From the NCBI RefSeq assembly GCF_019734195.1, contig NZ_JAASHM010000032.1, positions 1-36,081 of the forward strand: DNA of 36,081 nt, in the 5' to 3' direction. The notes below the pieces were generated by a model that did not search any database, had not been told where the DNA came from, and was given only the letters and a program-made list of their open reading frames with translations. This DNA comes from Clostridium sp. K13. Lineage in GTDB: Bacteria; Bacillota; Clostridia; Clostridiales; Clostridiaceae. The stretch's first letter is position 1; each line of letters opens with the position of its first letter. This document shows positions 7,195-17,000 of the stretch, one piece after another. The translations under genes were made by a program, and so were the position numbers.

Positions 7195-9558
7195 TTAAGC
7201 AAATCCTAATAAAGATCCTATGAAATGAATTACAAAAGCAACAATCCATGCTATACCACATTGTATTAAAGCCATAGCAAGAGCCACTTTTTTTGAGCCA
7301 AGTTCTCGCTTTATACAAGCTATTGCAGCAATACAAGGAGTATATAATAATGTAAATATTAAAAATACAAATGCAGTAAAAGGTGTGAATAAAGTAGGTA
7401 ATGCTGAAGTATTTCCACCTAATAATACAGTTAAAGTACTTACTACATTTTCTTTAGCTGAGAATCCAGTAATTAAAGCAGTTGATATTCTCCAATCACC
7501 AAAGCCAAGTGGAGTAAATAAAGGAGAAATAAGGCCACCTATTAAAGCAAGTAAACTAAATTTAGAATCACTTATAACATTAAGTTTTGCATCAAAGGTT
7601 TGTAAAAACCAAATAATAATAGTTGCTACAAATATAATGGTAAATGCTTTTGTTATAAAATCTTTAGCTTTAGTCCATATTAATTGCCAAACACTTTTAG
7701 GACTAGGAAATCTATAGTTAGGTAACTCCATTACAAAAGGAATAGGTTGTCCTTTAAAAGCGCTATTTTTAAGTAAAAAAGAAAATAAAACCCCAACAAT
7801 AATTCCGGAAAAATACAAAATAACCATAACTAATGTACGATACTTTGAAAAAAATGCATAAGTAAATAATGCGTAAATAGGAAGCTTAGCAGAGCAACTC
7901 ATAAATGGAATTAATAACATTGTCATTTTACGATCTCTTTCTGATGATAGTGTTCTAGTAGACATAATTGCAGGTACAGAACAACCAAAACCAATTAAAA
8001 GAGGAACAAAACTTCTGCCGGAAAGTCCAATTTTTCTAAGAAGCTTATCCATAACAAAAGCAATTCTAGCCATATATCCACTATCTTCTAATACAGATAA
8101 AAAGAAAAATAGAACTACTATAATTGGTAAAAAGCTAAGAACACTTCCAACTCCACCGAAAATACCATCAATTAAAAGAGATTTTACTATAGGGTTAAGT
8201 CCATAAGAAGTTAATCCATTATCACAAACCTGTGTAAACCATGATATTGCCATTGATAGCCAATCAGATAAGGTAGCACCAATAACATTAAAAGTTAGCC
8301 AGAAAACTAAAGCCATAATGGTAACAAAAGCAGGTATAGCAGTATATTTTCCAGTAAGTATATTATCAATTTTTACACTACGTATATGTGATTTACTTTC
8401 TAATGGTTTTATAACTGTATTATTACAGACATTAGTGATAAAAGTAAATCTCATATCAGCAAGAGCAGATTGTCTGTCTTTGCCAGTTTCATTTTCCATT
8501 TCTATTATAATATGTTCTAGCATTTCCTTTTCATTTTCATCTAATTTTAGTTTATTTAAAATAATAGAATCACCTTCAACTAATTTTGTAGCTGCGAATC
8601 TTGCTGGAATTTTTGCATTATTAGCATGATCTTCAATTAAATGAAGTATTGCATGAATACATCTGTGAATGGCAGCTTGCTCATCAGAAGCATTTTCATC
8701 ACAAAAATCTAATCTTCCAGGGCACTCATCAAATCTAGCAACGTGAATAGCATGTTCAATAAGTTCATCAATTCCCATATTTTTAGAAGCTGATATAGGT
8801 ACAACAGGAATACCTAATAATTCTTCTAGTAAATTAACTTTAATAGTTCCACCATTTTCTTGAACTTCATCCATCATATTTAGTGCAAGAACTATTGGTA
8901 GGTCCATTTCTATAAGTTGCATTGTTAAATATAAATTACGCTCAATATTAGTTGCATCAACAATATTTATTATTCCTCTAGGATTAGAATCAATAATAAA
9001 ATCTCTAGTTACTATTTCTTCATTAGTATATGGTGAAAGAGAGTATATTCCAGGAAGATCTGTAACTGTAGCCTCAGGATGATTTTTAATTACTCCATCT
9101 TTTCTATCTACTGTTACACCAGGAAAGTTTCCAACATGTTGATTGCTACCTGTTAATTGATTAAATAGTGTGGTTTTACCACAATTTTGATTACCAATTA
9201 AACCAAAGGTTAAAGGTGCTCCTGCAGATAACTCATCGCCTTTTTTATTAACATGGTAAATTCCCATTTCACCTACTTGAGGATGAGGGATATCGTGAAT
9301 TCTTTCTTTATAATTATTAATACATTTTGTATCAGTAATATCTTTAATTTCTATTTTTGCAGCATCTGCTAGTCTAAGTGTAAGTTCATATCCCCGTACA
9401 CATAATTCAATGGGGTCACCCATAGGAGCAACCTTTATAAGAGCCACTTGAGTATTAGGTGTAAGTCCCATATCAAGAAAGTGATTTCTTAGTGAACCAT
9501 CACCGCCGACACTAACAATTGTTGCACTTTTTCCTACTTCTAATTCATCTAATGTCAT
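7195..9558 (-). CDS. feoB: Ferrous iron transporter, FeoA-FeoB fusion
   Basis: 787 residues. Residues 1-75 are a FeoA SH3-like domain (start MTLDELEVGKSATI, then GLTPNTQVALIKVAPMGDP). After a linker the FeoB G domain begins: G1 GNQNCGKTT (122-130), switch region GNFPGVTVD (143-151), G3 DLPG (167-170), G4 NMMD (227-230) and G5 PISASKN. From about residue 400 come the polytopic membrane part and the two Gate motifs, including GFGCSVPAIMSTRTL and SCSAKLPIYALF. FeoB carries Fe(II) across the inner membrane under control of GTP; here FeoA is fused to the N-terminus instead of being a separate gene. I could not find a convincing Fur box in the upstream 160 bp. Confidence 0.95.
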   Translation of the reverse strand: MTLDELEVGKSATIVSVGGDGSLRNHFLDMGLTPNTQVALIKVAPMGDPIELCVRGYELTLRLADAAKIEIKDITDTKCINNYKERIHDIPHPQVGEMGIYHVNKKGDELSAGAPLTFGLIGNQNCGKTTLFNQLTGSNQHVGNFPGVTVDRKDGVIKNHPEATVTDLPGIYSLSPYTNEEIVTRDFIIDSNPRGIINIVDATNIERNLYLTMQLIEMDLPIVLALNMMDEVQENGGTIKVNLLEELLGIPVVPISASKNMGIDELIEHAIHVARFDECPGRLDFCDENASDEQAAIHRCIHAILHLIEDHANNAKIPARFAATKLVEGDSIILNKLKLDENEKEMLEHIIIEMENETGKDRQSALADMRFTFITNVCNNTVIKPLESKSHIRSVKIDNILTGKYTAIPAFVTIMALVFWLTFNVIGATLSDWLSMAISWFTQVCDNGLTSYGLNPIVKSLLIDGIFGGVGSVLSFLPIIVVLFFFLSVLEDSGYMARIAFVMDKLLRKIGLSGRSFVPLLIGFGCSVPAIMSTRTLSSERDRKMTMLLIPFMSCSAKLPIYALFTYAFFSKYRTLVMVILYFSGIIVGVLFSFLLKNSAFKGQPIPFVMELPNYRFPSPKSVWQLIWTKAKDFITKAFTIIFVATIIIWFLQTFDAKLNVISDSKFSLLALIGGLISPLFTPLGFGDWRISTALITGFSAKENVVSTLTVLLGGNTSALPTLFTPFTAFVFLIFTLLYTPCIAAIACIKRELGSKKVALAMALIQCGIAWIVAFVIHFIGSLLGFA

Positions 9559-9719
9559 TTAAATCCACCTGCCTTTATTGCTTCATTATTACAATATTTA
9601 TTCAAAAAATATTAATTTAGAATAATATATATTCTTGTATAAATGGAATAATTACCTTTATTAATGAGTGTATGTTATAATAAATTAGAAATCATACAAG
9701 ATAAAGGAGTACTATAAAG

Positions 9720-10652
9720 ATGGGATTATTTAATATGTTTAGTAAGAACAAGAATAAAAAGACGCCAAGTGTAGAGGAGTGCTTTAGCGAAACAGGAGAT
9801 TTATTAGGTGAAATAATTGATTTAGCATCAAGATATACTGTTGATGATAATTTATTAGATAAATATAGTAAAGATGGAGTAGAAATAGTTCTTATTAATA
9901 AAGCAAGAGAAAGCTTAGAAGATGTATTGGTTAATTTAGGAAAGTCATTAGAGGAATATTATAATAATGAATATAAAGCTGCAAAAAGTTCTAAAAAAGA
10001 AAATAATAAGTTTTCATATTCTTTAGATGCATTTGTAGTGCTTTTCAATAATTCACTTGATTTATATTCAGAGAATGAAGAGGTAAGGGATAATCTAAAT
10101 TCTTGTTATAAGGAATGTACTACTGAATTAAATAAGATTAAAGAAATCCTAAGTGATGATAAGGCTATTCAAGACTTTACTGGAATTATGCCAGTTGTAG
10201 GGGAAGTAGAAGAAGTTATAGAAGAAGCTGAAGTAACTATAAAAGAAGATAAAACACCAGAAGAAAATAATAATGAAGAAAAGACTGTAATAATTGAAGA
10301 TGATTGTAATAGTGATGTAGATGGAGACTTAATAATTAATACAGATAAAATAAAAGTTTATTTTATTAGAATGAGTCGTAATGAAGAAGATGAAATAAAT
10401 TTAAACTTATGTATTGAAAATAAAACAGATAACGAAGTTATAGTTGAAGGTAAAGATATATCTGTAGATGGAAAGTTAACAGAGCCAACATTTAGATGTA
10501 GTATTTCTGCTGGAACTAGAGTTTATGATAAGATGATATTTAAGAATGATATACAACAATTAATTAATTTTGAAGGAACATTTGTAATGATAGAAACTAA
10601 TACAGATAAAGTTATAGATGAAAGTAAAGTTTCTATGTTTAAAGAAGATTAA
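9720..10652 (+). CDS. Hypothetical acidic two-part protein
   Basis: 310 residues, family not recognised. The N-terminal part (about 1-150) is predominantly helical and charged. A low-complexity acidic linker (about 160-200, rich in E, with EEVIEEAEVTIKEDK) joins it to a C-terminal beta-rich domain (about 205-310). That domain has the pattern ENKTDNEVIVEGKDISVDGK followed by SAGTRVYDKMIF, which resembles the immunoglobulin-like segment often found at the end of clostridial hypothetical proteins. No signal peptide or membrane helix, so it should be cytoplasmic. AAAGGAG precedes the ATG and TATAAT lies about 45 bp upstream. Monocistronic. Confidence 0.75.
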   Translation: MGLFNMFSKNKNKKTPSVEECFSETGDLLGEIIDLASRYTVDDNLLDKYSKDGVEIVLINKARESLEDVLVNLGKSLEEYYNNEYKAAKSSKKENNKFSYSLDAFVVLFNNSLDLYSENEEVRDNLNSCYKECTTELNKIKEILSDDKAIQDFTGIMPVVGEVEEVIEEAEVTIKEDKTPEENNNEEKTVIIEDDCNSDVDGDLIINTDKIKVYFIRMSRNEEDEINLNLCIENKTDNEVIVEGKDISVDGKLTEPTFRCSISAGTRVYDKMIFKNDIQQLINFEGTFVMIETNTDKVIDESKVSMFKED

Positions 10653-10697
10653 AAAAGAGAGCCTATAGAAGTATTTTCTAAAGGCTCTCTTTTGTTT
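10653..10697 (+). terminator. Terminator of the acidic hypothetical gene
   Basis: Stem 10653-10664 (AAAAGAGAGCCT) with 10682-10693 (AGGCTCTCTTTT), starting right after the stop codon and followed by T-rich sequence. Confidence 0.85.
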
Positions 10698-10730
10698 TAA
10701 TAGAAATAAGTGATTTGCTATAAGAATTAA

Positions 10731-10853
10731 CAAGTAAAGTTGATATTACCAGCTTGTGAGATTGATGGAGTATCAGTGGGAGGAAAAGCTACAGGGATAG
10801 TAAAGCTTCTTCAAGAGGAGTATTTTAAGAAAGTTGATTTAGAAACGAAATAA
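10731..10853 (+). pseudogene. C-terminal remnant, probably of a class-IV (D-amino-acid type) aminotransferase
   Basis: About 40 codons are open with no start codon or ribosome binding site and with a stop just upstream (10728-10730). The reading is LILPACEIDGVSVGGKATGI and then VKLLQEEYFKKVDLETK. This closely follows the end of class-IV aminotransferases, where a phrase like V-IDG--IG-GKPGPIT-KLQEAY closes the protein. The rest of the gene is missing, so I read it as the stump of a deletion lying between two terminators. The family assignment is from memory of the pattern, without alignment. Confidence 0.45.
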
Positions 10854-10862
10854 ACAAGTAAA

Positions 10863-10887
10863 AAGAGGATGTATTGTGCATCCTCTT
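10863..10887. terminator. Hairpin at the end of the DUF2974 gene
   Basis: Nine-base arms AAGAGGATG (10863-10871) and CATCCTCTT (10879-10887) with a 7-nt loop. It overlaps the stop codon of the minus-strand gene and precedes an A-rich (T-rich on minus) stretch. Confidence 0.65.
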
Positions 10888-12034
10888 AATTATTATTAGA
10901 TAAGTGTGATATAAGATTATCTTTAAATGAAGTCATATTTTCTTTATCATGATGAGTTAAACTTTTAATATAAAATGTAGAAAGTTCTTTAAATAGTTCA
11001 ATAATCATAGATTTAACTTCATTATCCATATTTTTTAATGCATTAAAAATAATAGGAATATTATTTTTCCAATTTTGAGATATTTCAATAAAGCTTTGAG
11101 ATTTAGTACAAGTAAAAATATCAAATAAGCCATCTATAAATAATCTTCTTTTTTCATCACAAATATTACTTAACCAATTATTTAAAGTGTCACTAGTGTA
11201 TTTAGAGCCATAAGAAATTTTCTCTAAATAATTAAAATCAGAATCGACTATTTCCCAGGAAAAAGGATCATGTTGTCTTAAACCACCAAATTTATTACTT
11301 TTTACTACATGATACTCTTCATGATTTTCAAGGAGCATTCCTATAAGTGATGATTGAGGTAAAGTCTTATTTATTTTATCTTTTATTTCATTGAAAGCAT
11401 CACTTTCTATTATTTCCTTTCTAAATCCAGGACCATCATGACTAAATATTTTTTTTATGCGAGGTTTAACTCTATAATTACAATTCATAGCAGCATAAAC
11501 AGCAATATTTCCACCTTTAGAATGTCCACCTATATAAAGATCATGGGGAATTAAATTTGCAATAGTGTTTACATATTCAGCTCCTTCATTGTGAGAAGGA
11601 ACTGGAGTAGTGAAAGCCAAATTAAAATCTTCCTTCCATCCTACAATACTATAATCTGTACCACGAAATGCTATATAAGCAGTGCTATTATTTAATATAA
11701 AGGTAGTTGCAGAAAATTGTTTTTCGGAAAAAGAATCAATTTTTGAAAGATGATAATTAATTCTTATATCTCTAAATCTAGGGTTAGAAGATACATAAAA
11801 AAGTAGCTCTTTAGTAAGATCTCCGTAAGGAATTGTATCAAACATTTTATGAAAAAACTCTGCTTTTAATAAGTCTTTAAAGGTTGCAGGAACTCTATTT
11901 GAGTTTATACAACCTACCAAATTATCAAGTATTACATAGCTTATTTGAGAAAGAATTAAGGAATCTACAGTATTAAATTCTTTTTCATTCATAGAATGAA
12001 GTTCGTTTTTAGCATAACTAATTATATTTTCCAT
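10886..12034 (-). CDS. Mbeg1-like (DUF2974) alpha/beta-hydrolase family protein
   Basis: About 382 residues. A lipase-like core is clear: FRGTDYSIVGWKEDFNLAF, the nucleophile elbow YIGGHSKGGNIAVYAAMN (GxSxG with serine in GHSKG), and IFSHDGPGFRKEI, which looks like the acid-bearing loop of this family. Proteins of this family are common in clostridia and lactobacilli, without a defined substrate. No signal peptide, so it is probably intracellular. A frame with TTG start exists at 12046, but that TTG overlaps the GGAG ribosome binding site, which is properly spaced for the ATG at 12034. It is divergent from the second nitroreductase gene. Confidence 0.82.
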   Translation of the reverse strand: MENIISYAKNELHSMNEKEFNTVDSLILSQISYVILDNLVGCINSNRVPATFKDLLKAEFFHKMFDTIPYGDLTKELLFYVSSNPRFRDIRINYHLSKIDSFSEKQFSATTFILNNSTAYIAFRGTDYSIVGWKEDFNLAFTTPVPSHNEGAEYVNTIANLIPHDLYIGGHSKGGNIAVYAAMNCNYRVKPRIKKIFSHDGPGFRKEIIESDAFNEIKDKINKTLPQSSLIGMLLENHEEYHVVKSNKFGGLRQHDPFSWEIVDSDFNYLEKISYGSKYTSDTLNNWLSNICDEKRRLFIDGLFDIFTCTKSQSFIEISQNWKNNIPIIFNALKNMDNEVKSMIIELFKELSTFYIKSLTHHDKENMTSFKDNLISHLSNNN

Positions 12035-12185
12035 ATTAAACTCCAATACTAAAAAAGTTTCTATATAATTATTGTTTTAACATAAATAATGAGAATGATA
12101 CATTAAATTTATTTCCAATGATTTTGTTTAGAGTTATTTTAAAGTAGTATATAATAGAAGTTGAAAAAGAAAGGATGGTAAACAT

Positions 12186-12824
12186 ATGAAAAAATTAGAT
12201 TTTATTTATAACAGAAAAAGTATTAGAAAATTTAAAAATGATAAAGTATCAAAAGAAGATATTGTTAAAATGTTAGATGCTGCAATACATGCACCATCAC
12301 CAAAGAATCAGCAAACATGGCATTTTGTTGTAATTCAAAACAATGAATTAATTAGTAAAATAAGTGATATAGTAGAAAAAAATCATATTAACTTAGCAGA
12401 AATGGCTAAAGAAGAAAAGCAAAGAAAGTTAATGATGAATTTATTATCGTATTATACTTGTTTTAAAAATGCACCAGTATTAGTTGTTGTATATTCAAAA
12501 GAGTATTATATGGTAGAGGAAACTATTCTTAAAGATAATAATGCAAGTGAGGAAGTATTAAATGAATTAAGATTCCCAAATTCAGCAGCTCAAGGTATAG
12601 GAGCAGCTGTAGAGAATTTCTTATTATCAGCTACAGAGTTAGGATATGGGACTTGCTATATGACAGGGCCTACTCATTCTAAAGTGGAGATTGAAGAGCT
12701 TATTAACTTTGAAAAAGAAGGATATAAGTTAATGTCTATGATAGCACTAGGTGTTGCAGAAGAAGATACTCCAAACTCACCACCACGTAAACCACTTGAG
12801 GATGTTGTTACTTTTATAGATTAG
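12186..12824 (+). CDS. Nitroreductase family protein
   Basis: 212 residues, typical of single-domain FMN nitroreductases. The N-terminal phosphate-binding motif is NRKSIRKFKNDKVSKEDI (from residue 9), followed by HAPSPKNQQTWHFVVI, and later GIGAAVENFLLSATELGYGTCYMTGP, which lines the FMN site. It would reduce nitro compounds, quinones or flavins with NAD(P)H. Unlike the gene at 4.6 kb, it has no ferredoxin domain. The ATG has AAAGGATGG at proper spacing. It is divergent from the DUF2974 gene and followed closely by a damaged small gene. Confidence 0.88.
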   Translation: MKKLDFIYNRKSIRKFKNDKVSKEDIVKMLDAAIHAPSPKNQQTWHFVVIQNNELISKISDIVEKNHINLAEMAKEEKQRKLMMNLLSYYTCFKNAPVLVVVYSKEYYMVEETILKDNNASEEVLNELRFPNSAAQGIGAAVENFLLSATELGYGTCYMTGPTHSKVEIEELINFEKEGYKLMSMIALGVAEEDTPNSPPRKPLEDVVTFID

Positions 12825-12859
12825 TTTTATAAAACTTAAATAAAGGGGTTTGAGAATTT

Positions 12860-13058
12860 ATGAGAGATTATATTAAAGAGAAGTTAGAAGAAAGAAATGA
12901 GAGAATAATTAATTGAAAAAGTTGATATTATGAAAAATTTAAATACTAATTTAAAAGAAGCGGCAGTAGTTTTTGATAAGGCCATGGAAAAATATAAGAG
13001 GAATTATGATAAAGTAGAACTTACAGTTAATAAGTATAAAGATTTAGATGAATTTTAA
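12860..13058 (+). pseudogene. Small frameshifted helical-protein gene
   Basis: AAAGGGG precedes an ATG at 12860, giving MRDYIKEKLEERNERIIN before TGA at 12914-12916. A second frame (ATG 12930 to TAA 13056-13058) runs MKNLNTNLKEAAVVFDKAME and then KYKRNYDKVELTVNKYKDLDEF. Joining them with one shift near 12910, inside an AATAATTAATT stretch prone to slippage, gives a single charged, helical protein of about 66 residues. The second ATG has no good ribosome binding site. I therefore read this as one small gene with a frameshift; two separate tiny frames remain possible. Family unknown. Confidence 0.5.
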
Positions 13059-13089
13059 GAAAATTTATTAATAAAGGGTGAAAGAAGTA

Positions 13090-13857
13090 ATGAAAATTAA
13101 TAGAAGTAAGGTTAAAGAAGCATTCCATAATTATGTAGAAAATTATGATAGTAGTGATGAAAAAATAAAGCTAAAAATAGAGCATACATATCGTGTAAGT
13201 GAGTTGTGTGAAAGAATAGCTAAAAGTATAAATATGAGCAATGAAGATATTGAGATTGCTTGGCTTACAGGAATGCTTCATGATGTAGGTAGATTTGAGC
13301 AAGTGAAGAGATATGGGACTTTTAATGATTTTAAATCAGTTGATCATGCTAAATTAGGTGTAGAAATATTATTTAAAGATGGTAAGATAAGAGAATTTAT
13401 TGATGATTCAAGTAAAGATGATTTAATTAAAAATGTAATTGAAAATCATAATGAATATAAGATAGCAGAAGATATTTCCGAAGAAAGTAAAACTTTTTGT
13501 AATATATTAAGAGATGCAGATAAAATAGATATTCTTAAAGTAAATACTATTGTTCCATTAGAAGAAATTTATAATGTAACAACAGAGGAGATATATAATT
13601 CAGAAGTTACAAAAGAAGTATTAGAAAACTTTAAAAGAAAAGATACAATTTTAAGAACTTTAAAAAAGACGGCTGTAGATAATGTAGTAGGACATATATC
13701 TCTATTATTTGGACTTGTTTATGATGAAAGCATAAGGATTATAAGGGAACAAAAATATTTAGATAAAATGTTAAACTTTAAATCAAAAAATTATATAACA
13801 AATAAGCAGTTTGAAGAAATAAGAGAAATAGTTAGTGAATATATAGGTTGCAAATAA
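13090..13857 (+). CDS. HD domain phosphohydrolase
   Basis: 255 residues from the ATG at 13090. The frame is open from a GTG at 13078, but that codon overlaps the AAAGGGTG ribosome binding site. HD signature residues are in order: H32 (in KIEHTYRVSE), H64-D65 (GMLHDVGRFE), H120 (VIENHNEYK) and D142 (RDADKIDILK). This is the standard metal-dependent phosphohydrolase arrangement. The length and the RYGTFND and SVDHAKLG segments fit the small clostridial HD proteins of unknown substrate. No GYP motif and no RelA synthetase domain. It follows the damaged small gene by 32 bp and may share its transcript. Confidence 0.82.
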   Translation: MKINRSKVKEAFHNYVENYDSSDEKIKLKIEHTYRVSELCERIAKSINMSNEDIEIAWLTGMLHDVGRFEQVKRYGTFNDFKSVDHAKLGVEILFKDGKIREFIDDSSKDDLIKNVIENHNEYKIAEDISEESKTFCNILRDADKIDILKVNTIVPLEEIYNVTTEEIYNSEVTKEVLENFKRKDTILRTLKKTAVDNVVGHISLLFGLVYDESIRIIREQKYLDKMLNFKSKNYITNKQFEEIREIVSEYIGCK

Positions 13858-14046
13858 ATTACCTGTTTTTAACATAGGTATAATGGTATTGTAAATGAAT
13901 ATGCTTATAATAATTATTATGAGTATTGGATATAGTGAAAGCTATTCTAATATCTTAAGATAAAGAAAAATAAATAGATTCAAATATAAGGAATATTATG
14001 TAGTTAGCGTAATATATCTATAGAGTATGTGTGCTTTATTTAAAGG

Positions 14047-14068
14047 ATATCATTTGTTTTTATGATAT
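14047..14068. promoter_or_regulatory. Dyad just upstream of the double nucleotidase gene
   Basis: Arms ATATCAT (14047-14053) and ATGATAT (14062-14068) around an 8-nt loop lie about 20 bp before the start codon, in the leader or promoter. The function is unknown. The rest of the 235-bp gap shows only AT-rich sequence with a TATAAT near 13880. Confidence 0.3.
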
Positions 14069-14092
14069 AAATATTATCTTAGGGGGAATAAG

Positions 14093-17000
14093 ATGAAAAA
14101 CAAATTAAATCTTAAGAAAAGCTTAGCTACCATTTTAGTGTCGTTGTTTTGTATCAGCCTTTTACCTACTAATATTTTAGTTAGTGCAGAAGAAGTTACA
14201 GAAGTTACAGAAGAAAATAATGTTGAGTTAAAAGAAAGTGAAAAGGTTAATGTTCAAATTCTTGCAACTACAGATTTACATGGAAGATTTACAAATTATG
14301 AGTATGCAAGGGATTTACAATCTGATGGTGGATTAACTCAAATATCTACTTTAATTAAAGAAAATAAAAATGGAAATACAGTAATAATTGATAATGGAGA
14401 TACTACTCAAGGAAATTATAATCATTTATTTTTAAATGATGATATGTCTCCAATGATACTGGGGTTAAATGAAATTGGATATGATGTATTTAACTTAGGT
14501 AATCATGAATTTAATTTTGGAATGAATAACTTAAATGATTTTATAAATCAAACAAATGATAACTTAAATGTTTTATGTGCTAATCTTTATAAGGATGGAA
14601 ATAGAGTATTAAATCCTTATATGATTAAGACTTTAGAAAATGGAGTTAAAGTTGCAGTAATAGGTGTAGTTTCTCCTTGGATAACAAAGTGGGATGCTGC
14701 AAACTTAGTAGGATATGAAGCAAAAAATCCTACAGAAGAGGTTACTAAAGTTATAGCTGAAATTAAGGCAGCTGGGGGAGCAGATCTTTATGTAGTTTCA
14801 GCACATGTTGGTTTAACTTCAGAATATGGTGGTGGAGATAGTGCTACTGACATAGCTAATGCTAATCCAGAAGTTTCTGCAATAGTTATGGGACATAGCC
14901 ATGAAAAGAAAGCTGGAATAAAAGTTAATAATGCTATAGTTGTACAACCAGGAAATAATGGGGCAGACTTAGGTAAGATAGATATAACTTTAGAAAAGAC
15001 TGAAGAAGGATATAAGGTTATTGAAAGTTCAAGTTCTAATTTATCAACAAAGGGTAAAGCAGTTGATGAAGAATTGCAATCTAAGCTTTCTAGCTATCAC
15101 AACAGGGCAATTAATGATGCAAGAGGAGTAATTGGAAAGTTAGATAAATCATTATCAGATGAAAATGAAGTTAAGGGAATTCCACAATCTTTAGTAGAAG
15201 ACCAAGGTGTAACTGATTTTGTTAATGAAGTTCAATTATATAATAGTGCTAAATATCTTGAAGGCTTAGGTATTGAATCAAACTCTGGATATAATGTATC
15301 AGGTGCTGCGCTATTTGATGCTAATTCTAATATGTTTGCTGGAGATATAACAAAGGCAGCTGTATCTAATATTTATAAATATGATAATAAACTTTATATA
15401 ATAAAAACTAATGGTAAACAATTAAAAAGATATATGGAATGGACAGCTTCTATATATAATCAATTTAAAACTGGAGATTTAACAGTATCTCTTAATGAAG
15501 ATATAAGATTATATCAATATGATATGTTTGATGGGATAACTTACGATATTAATATTTCAAAGCCAGCAGGTAAAAGAATTGAAAATCTTTATTTTGAAAA
15601 GGATGGTAAGGAAGTTTCAGATGAAGATGTAGTTTATCTTGCAGTTAATAACTATAGATATGATTCTATACTAAATTCTTCAAGTAATCCTGTATTTGAA
15701 CAAGGTACTCATAAGAAAATTTATGATAGTGGTGCTGATGAAGTATCAGATATGAGAGATTTAATCATTGAATATATTACAAATGTTAAGAATGGAAAAA
15801 TAACAAGAAATGTAGATAACAATTGGAAGTTAACAGGTATTAATTATGATACAACCTTAAGAGCAGAAGCTGTTAGACTTGTTAATGAAGGTATATTAGA
15901 ACTTCCTTCATCAGAAGATGGAAGAACTCCTAATGTTAAGAGCTTAACTTGGAATGATGTATTAAAAGCTTTAGATACAACTAGAATTGAATTTATGAGC
16001 TTTAATGATTTACATGGAAATGTAGAAGAAAGCGGTAAAAATATTGGTGTTGCTAAATTAGCTACATTATTAAAAGAAAGAAAAAATATAAAAGGTTCTA
16101 ACTATGAAGCTTTTGCTGTAGCAGCTGGTGATTTATATCAAGGAACTGCAATATCTAATTTAACTTATGGTAAGCCAGTTTCAGAGTTCTTTGCTAATGT
16201 AGGATTAACTGCATCAGCTTTAGGAAATCATGAGTTCGACTGGGGAACAGATAAAATTACAAATTGGGAAAAAGAAGGAAACTTCCCATTCTTAGCAGCA
16301 AACATTGTAGATAAAGCTACTGGAAATCCTGTTGATTTTGCAGATCCATATTTAATTGTTGAAAGTAATGGATTAAAGGTAGGAATAATAGGTATAACTA
16401 CAGAAGAAACAGCATATAAAACTAAGCCTGAAAATGTTAAGGATCTTACTTTCTTAGCACCAGCAGAGGTTGTTAATAAATATGCTAAAGAATTAAAGAT
16501 AGAAAAGGGGGTTAATGCAGTAGTTGTATTATCTCATTTAGGTGCAACTCAAAATAAAACTACAGGTGAAATTACAGGAGAAACAGCAGATTTAGCTAAG
16601 GTTGTTACAAATGTTGATGCTATAATAGGTGGTCATGACCATCAATTTGCAAGTGGAATAGTTAACAATATTCCAATAGTTGAAGCTGGATATAATGGAA
16701 GAGGATTATCAGTTTTATCTTTTGATTTTGATAAAGAAGGAAATTTAGTTTCTGTAACTCCAAATACAGAAGAGGTTTATAAGAGAAGTGCAAGTATAGT
16801 TGCTGATGCAGATGTGGCAGCTTTAGTTGCAAAGAATAAAGAAGAATTATCACCAATATTAGATGAGAAGGTAACTGTTTTAGATAAAGATTTAGCTTAT
16901 AATTCAAGAGAAGGCTTACAACCATTAGGTATAGTTGTTGCAGAAACAATGAGAATTTTAGCTGATGCTGATATTTGTATTACTAATGGTGGTGGAATTA

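Noticed and set aside
9559..9719. Fur box upstream of feoAB
   Set aside because: The only candidate, around 9620-9640, is an imperfect AT palindrome without the GATAAT hexamers.
12085..12103. Fur-box-like hexamers (AATAAT GAGAAT GATA) between the DUF2974 gene and the second nitroreductase
   Set aside because: Only about 12 of 19 positions match the Fur consensus, in AT-rich sequence where this is expected by chance.
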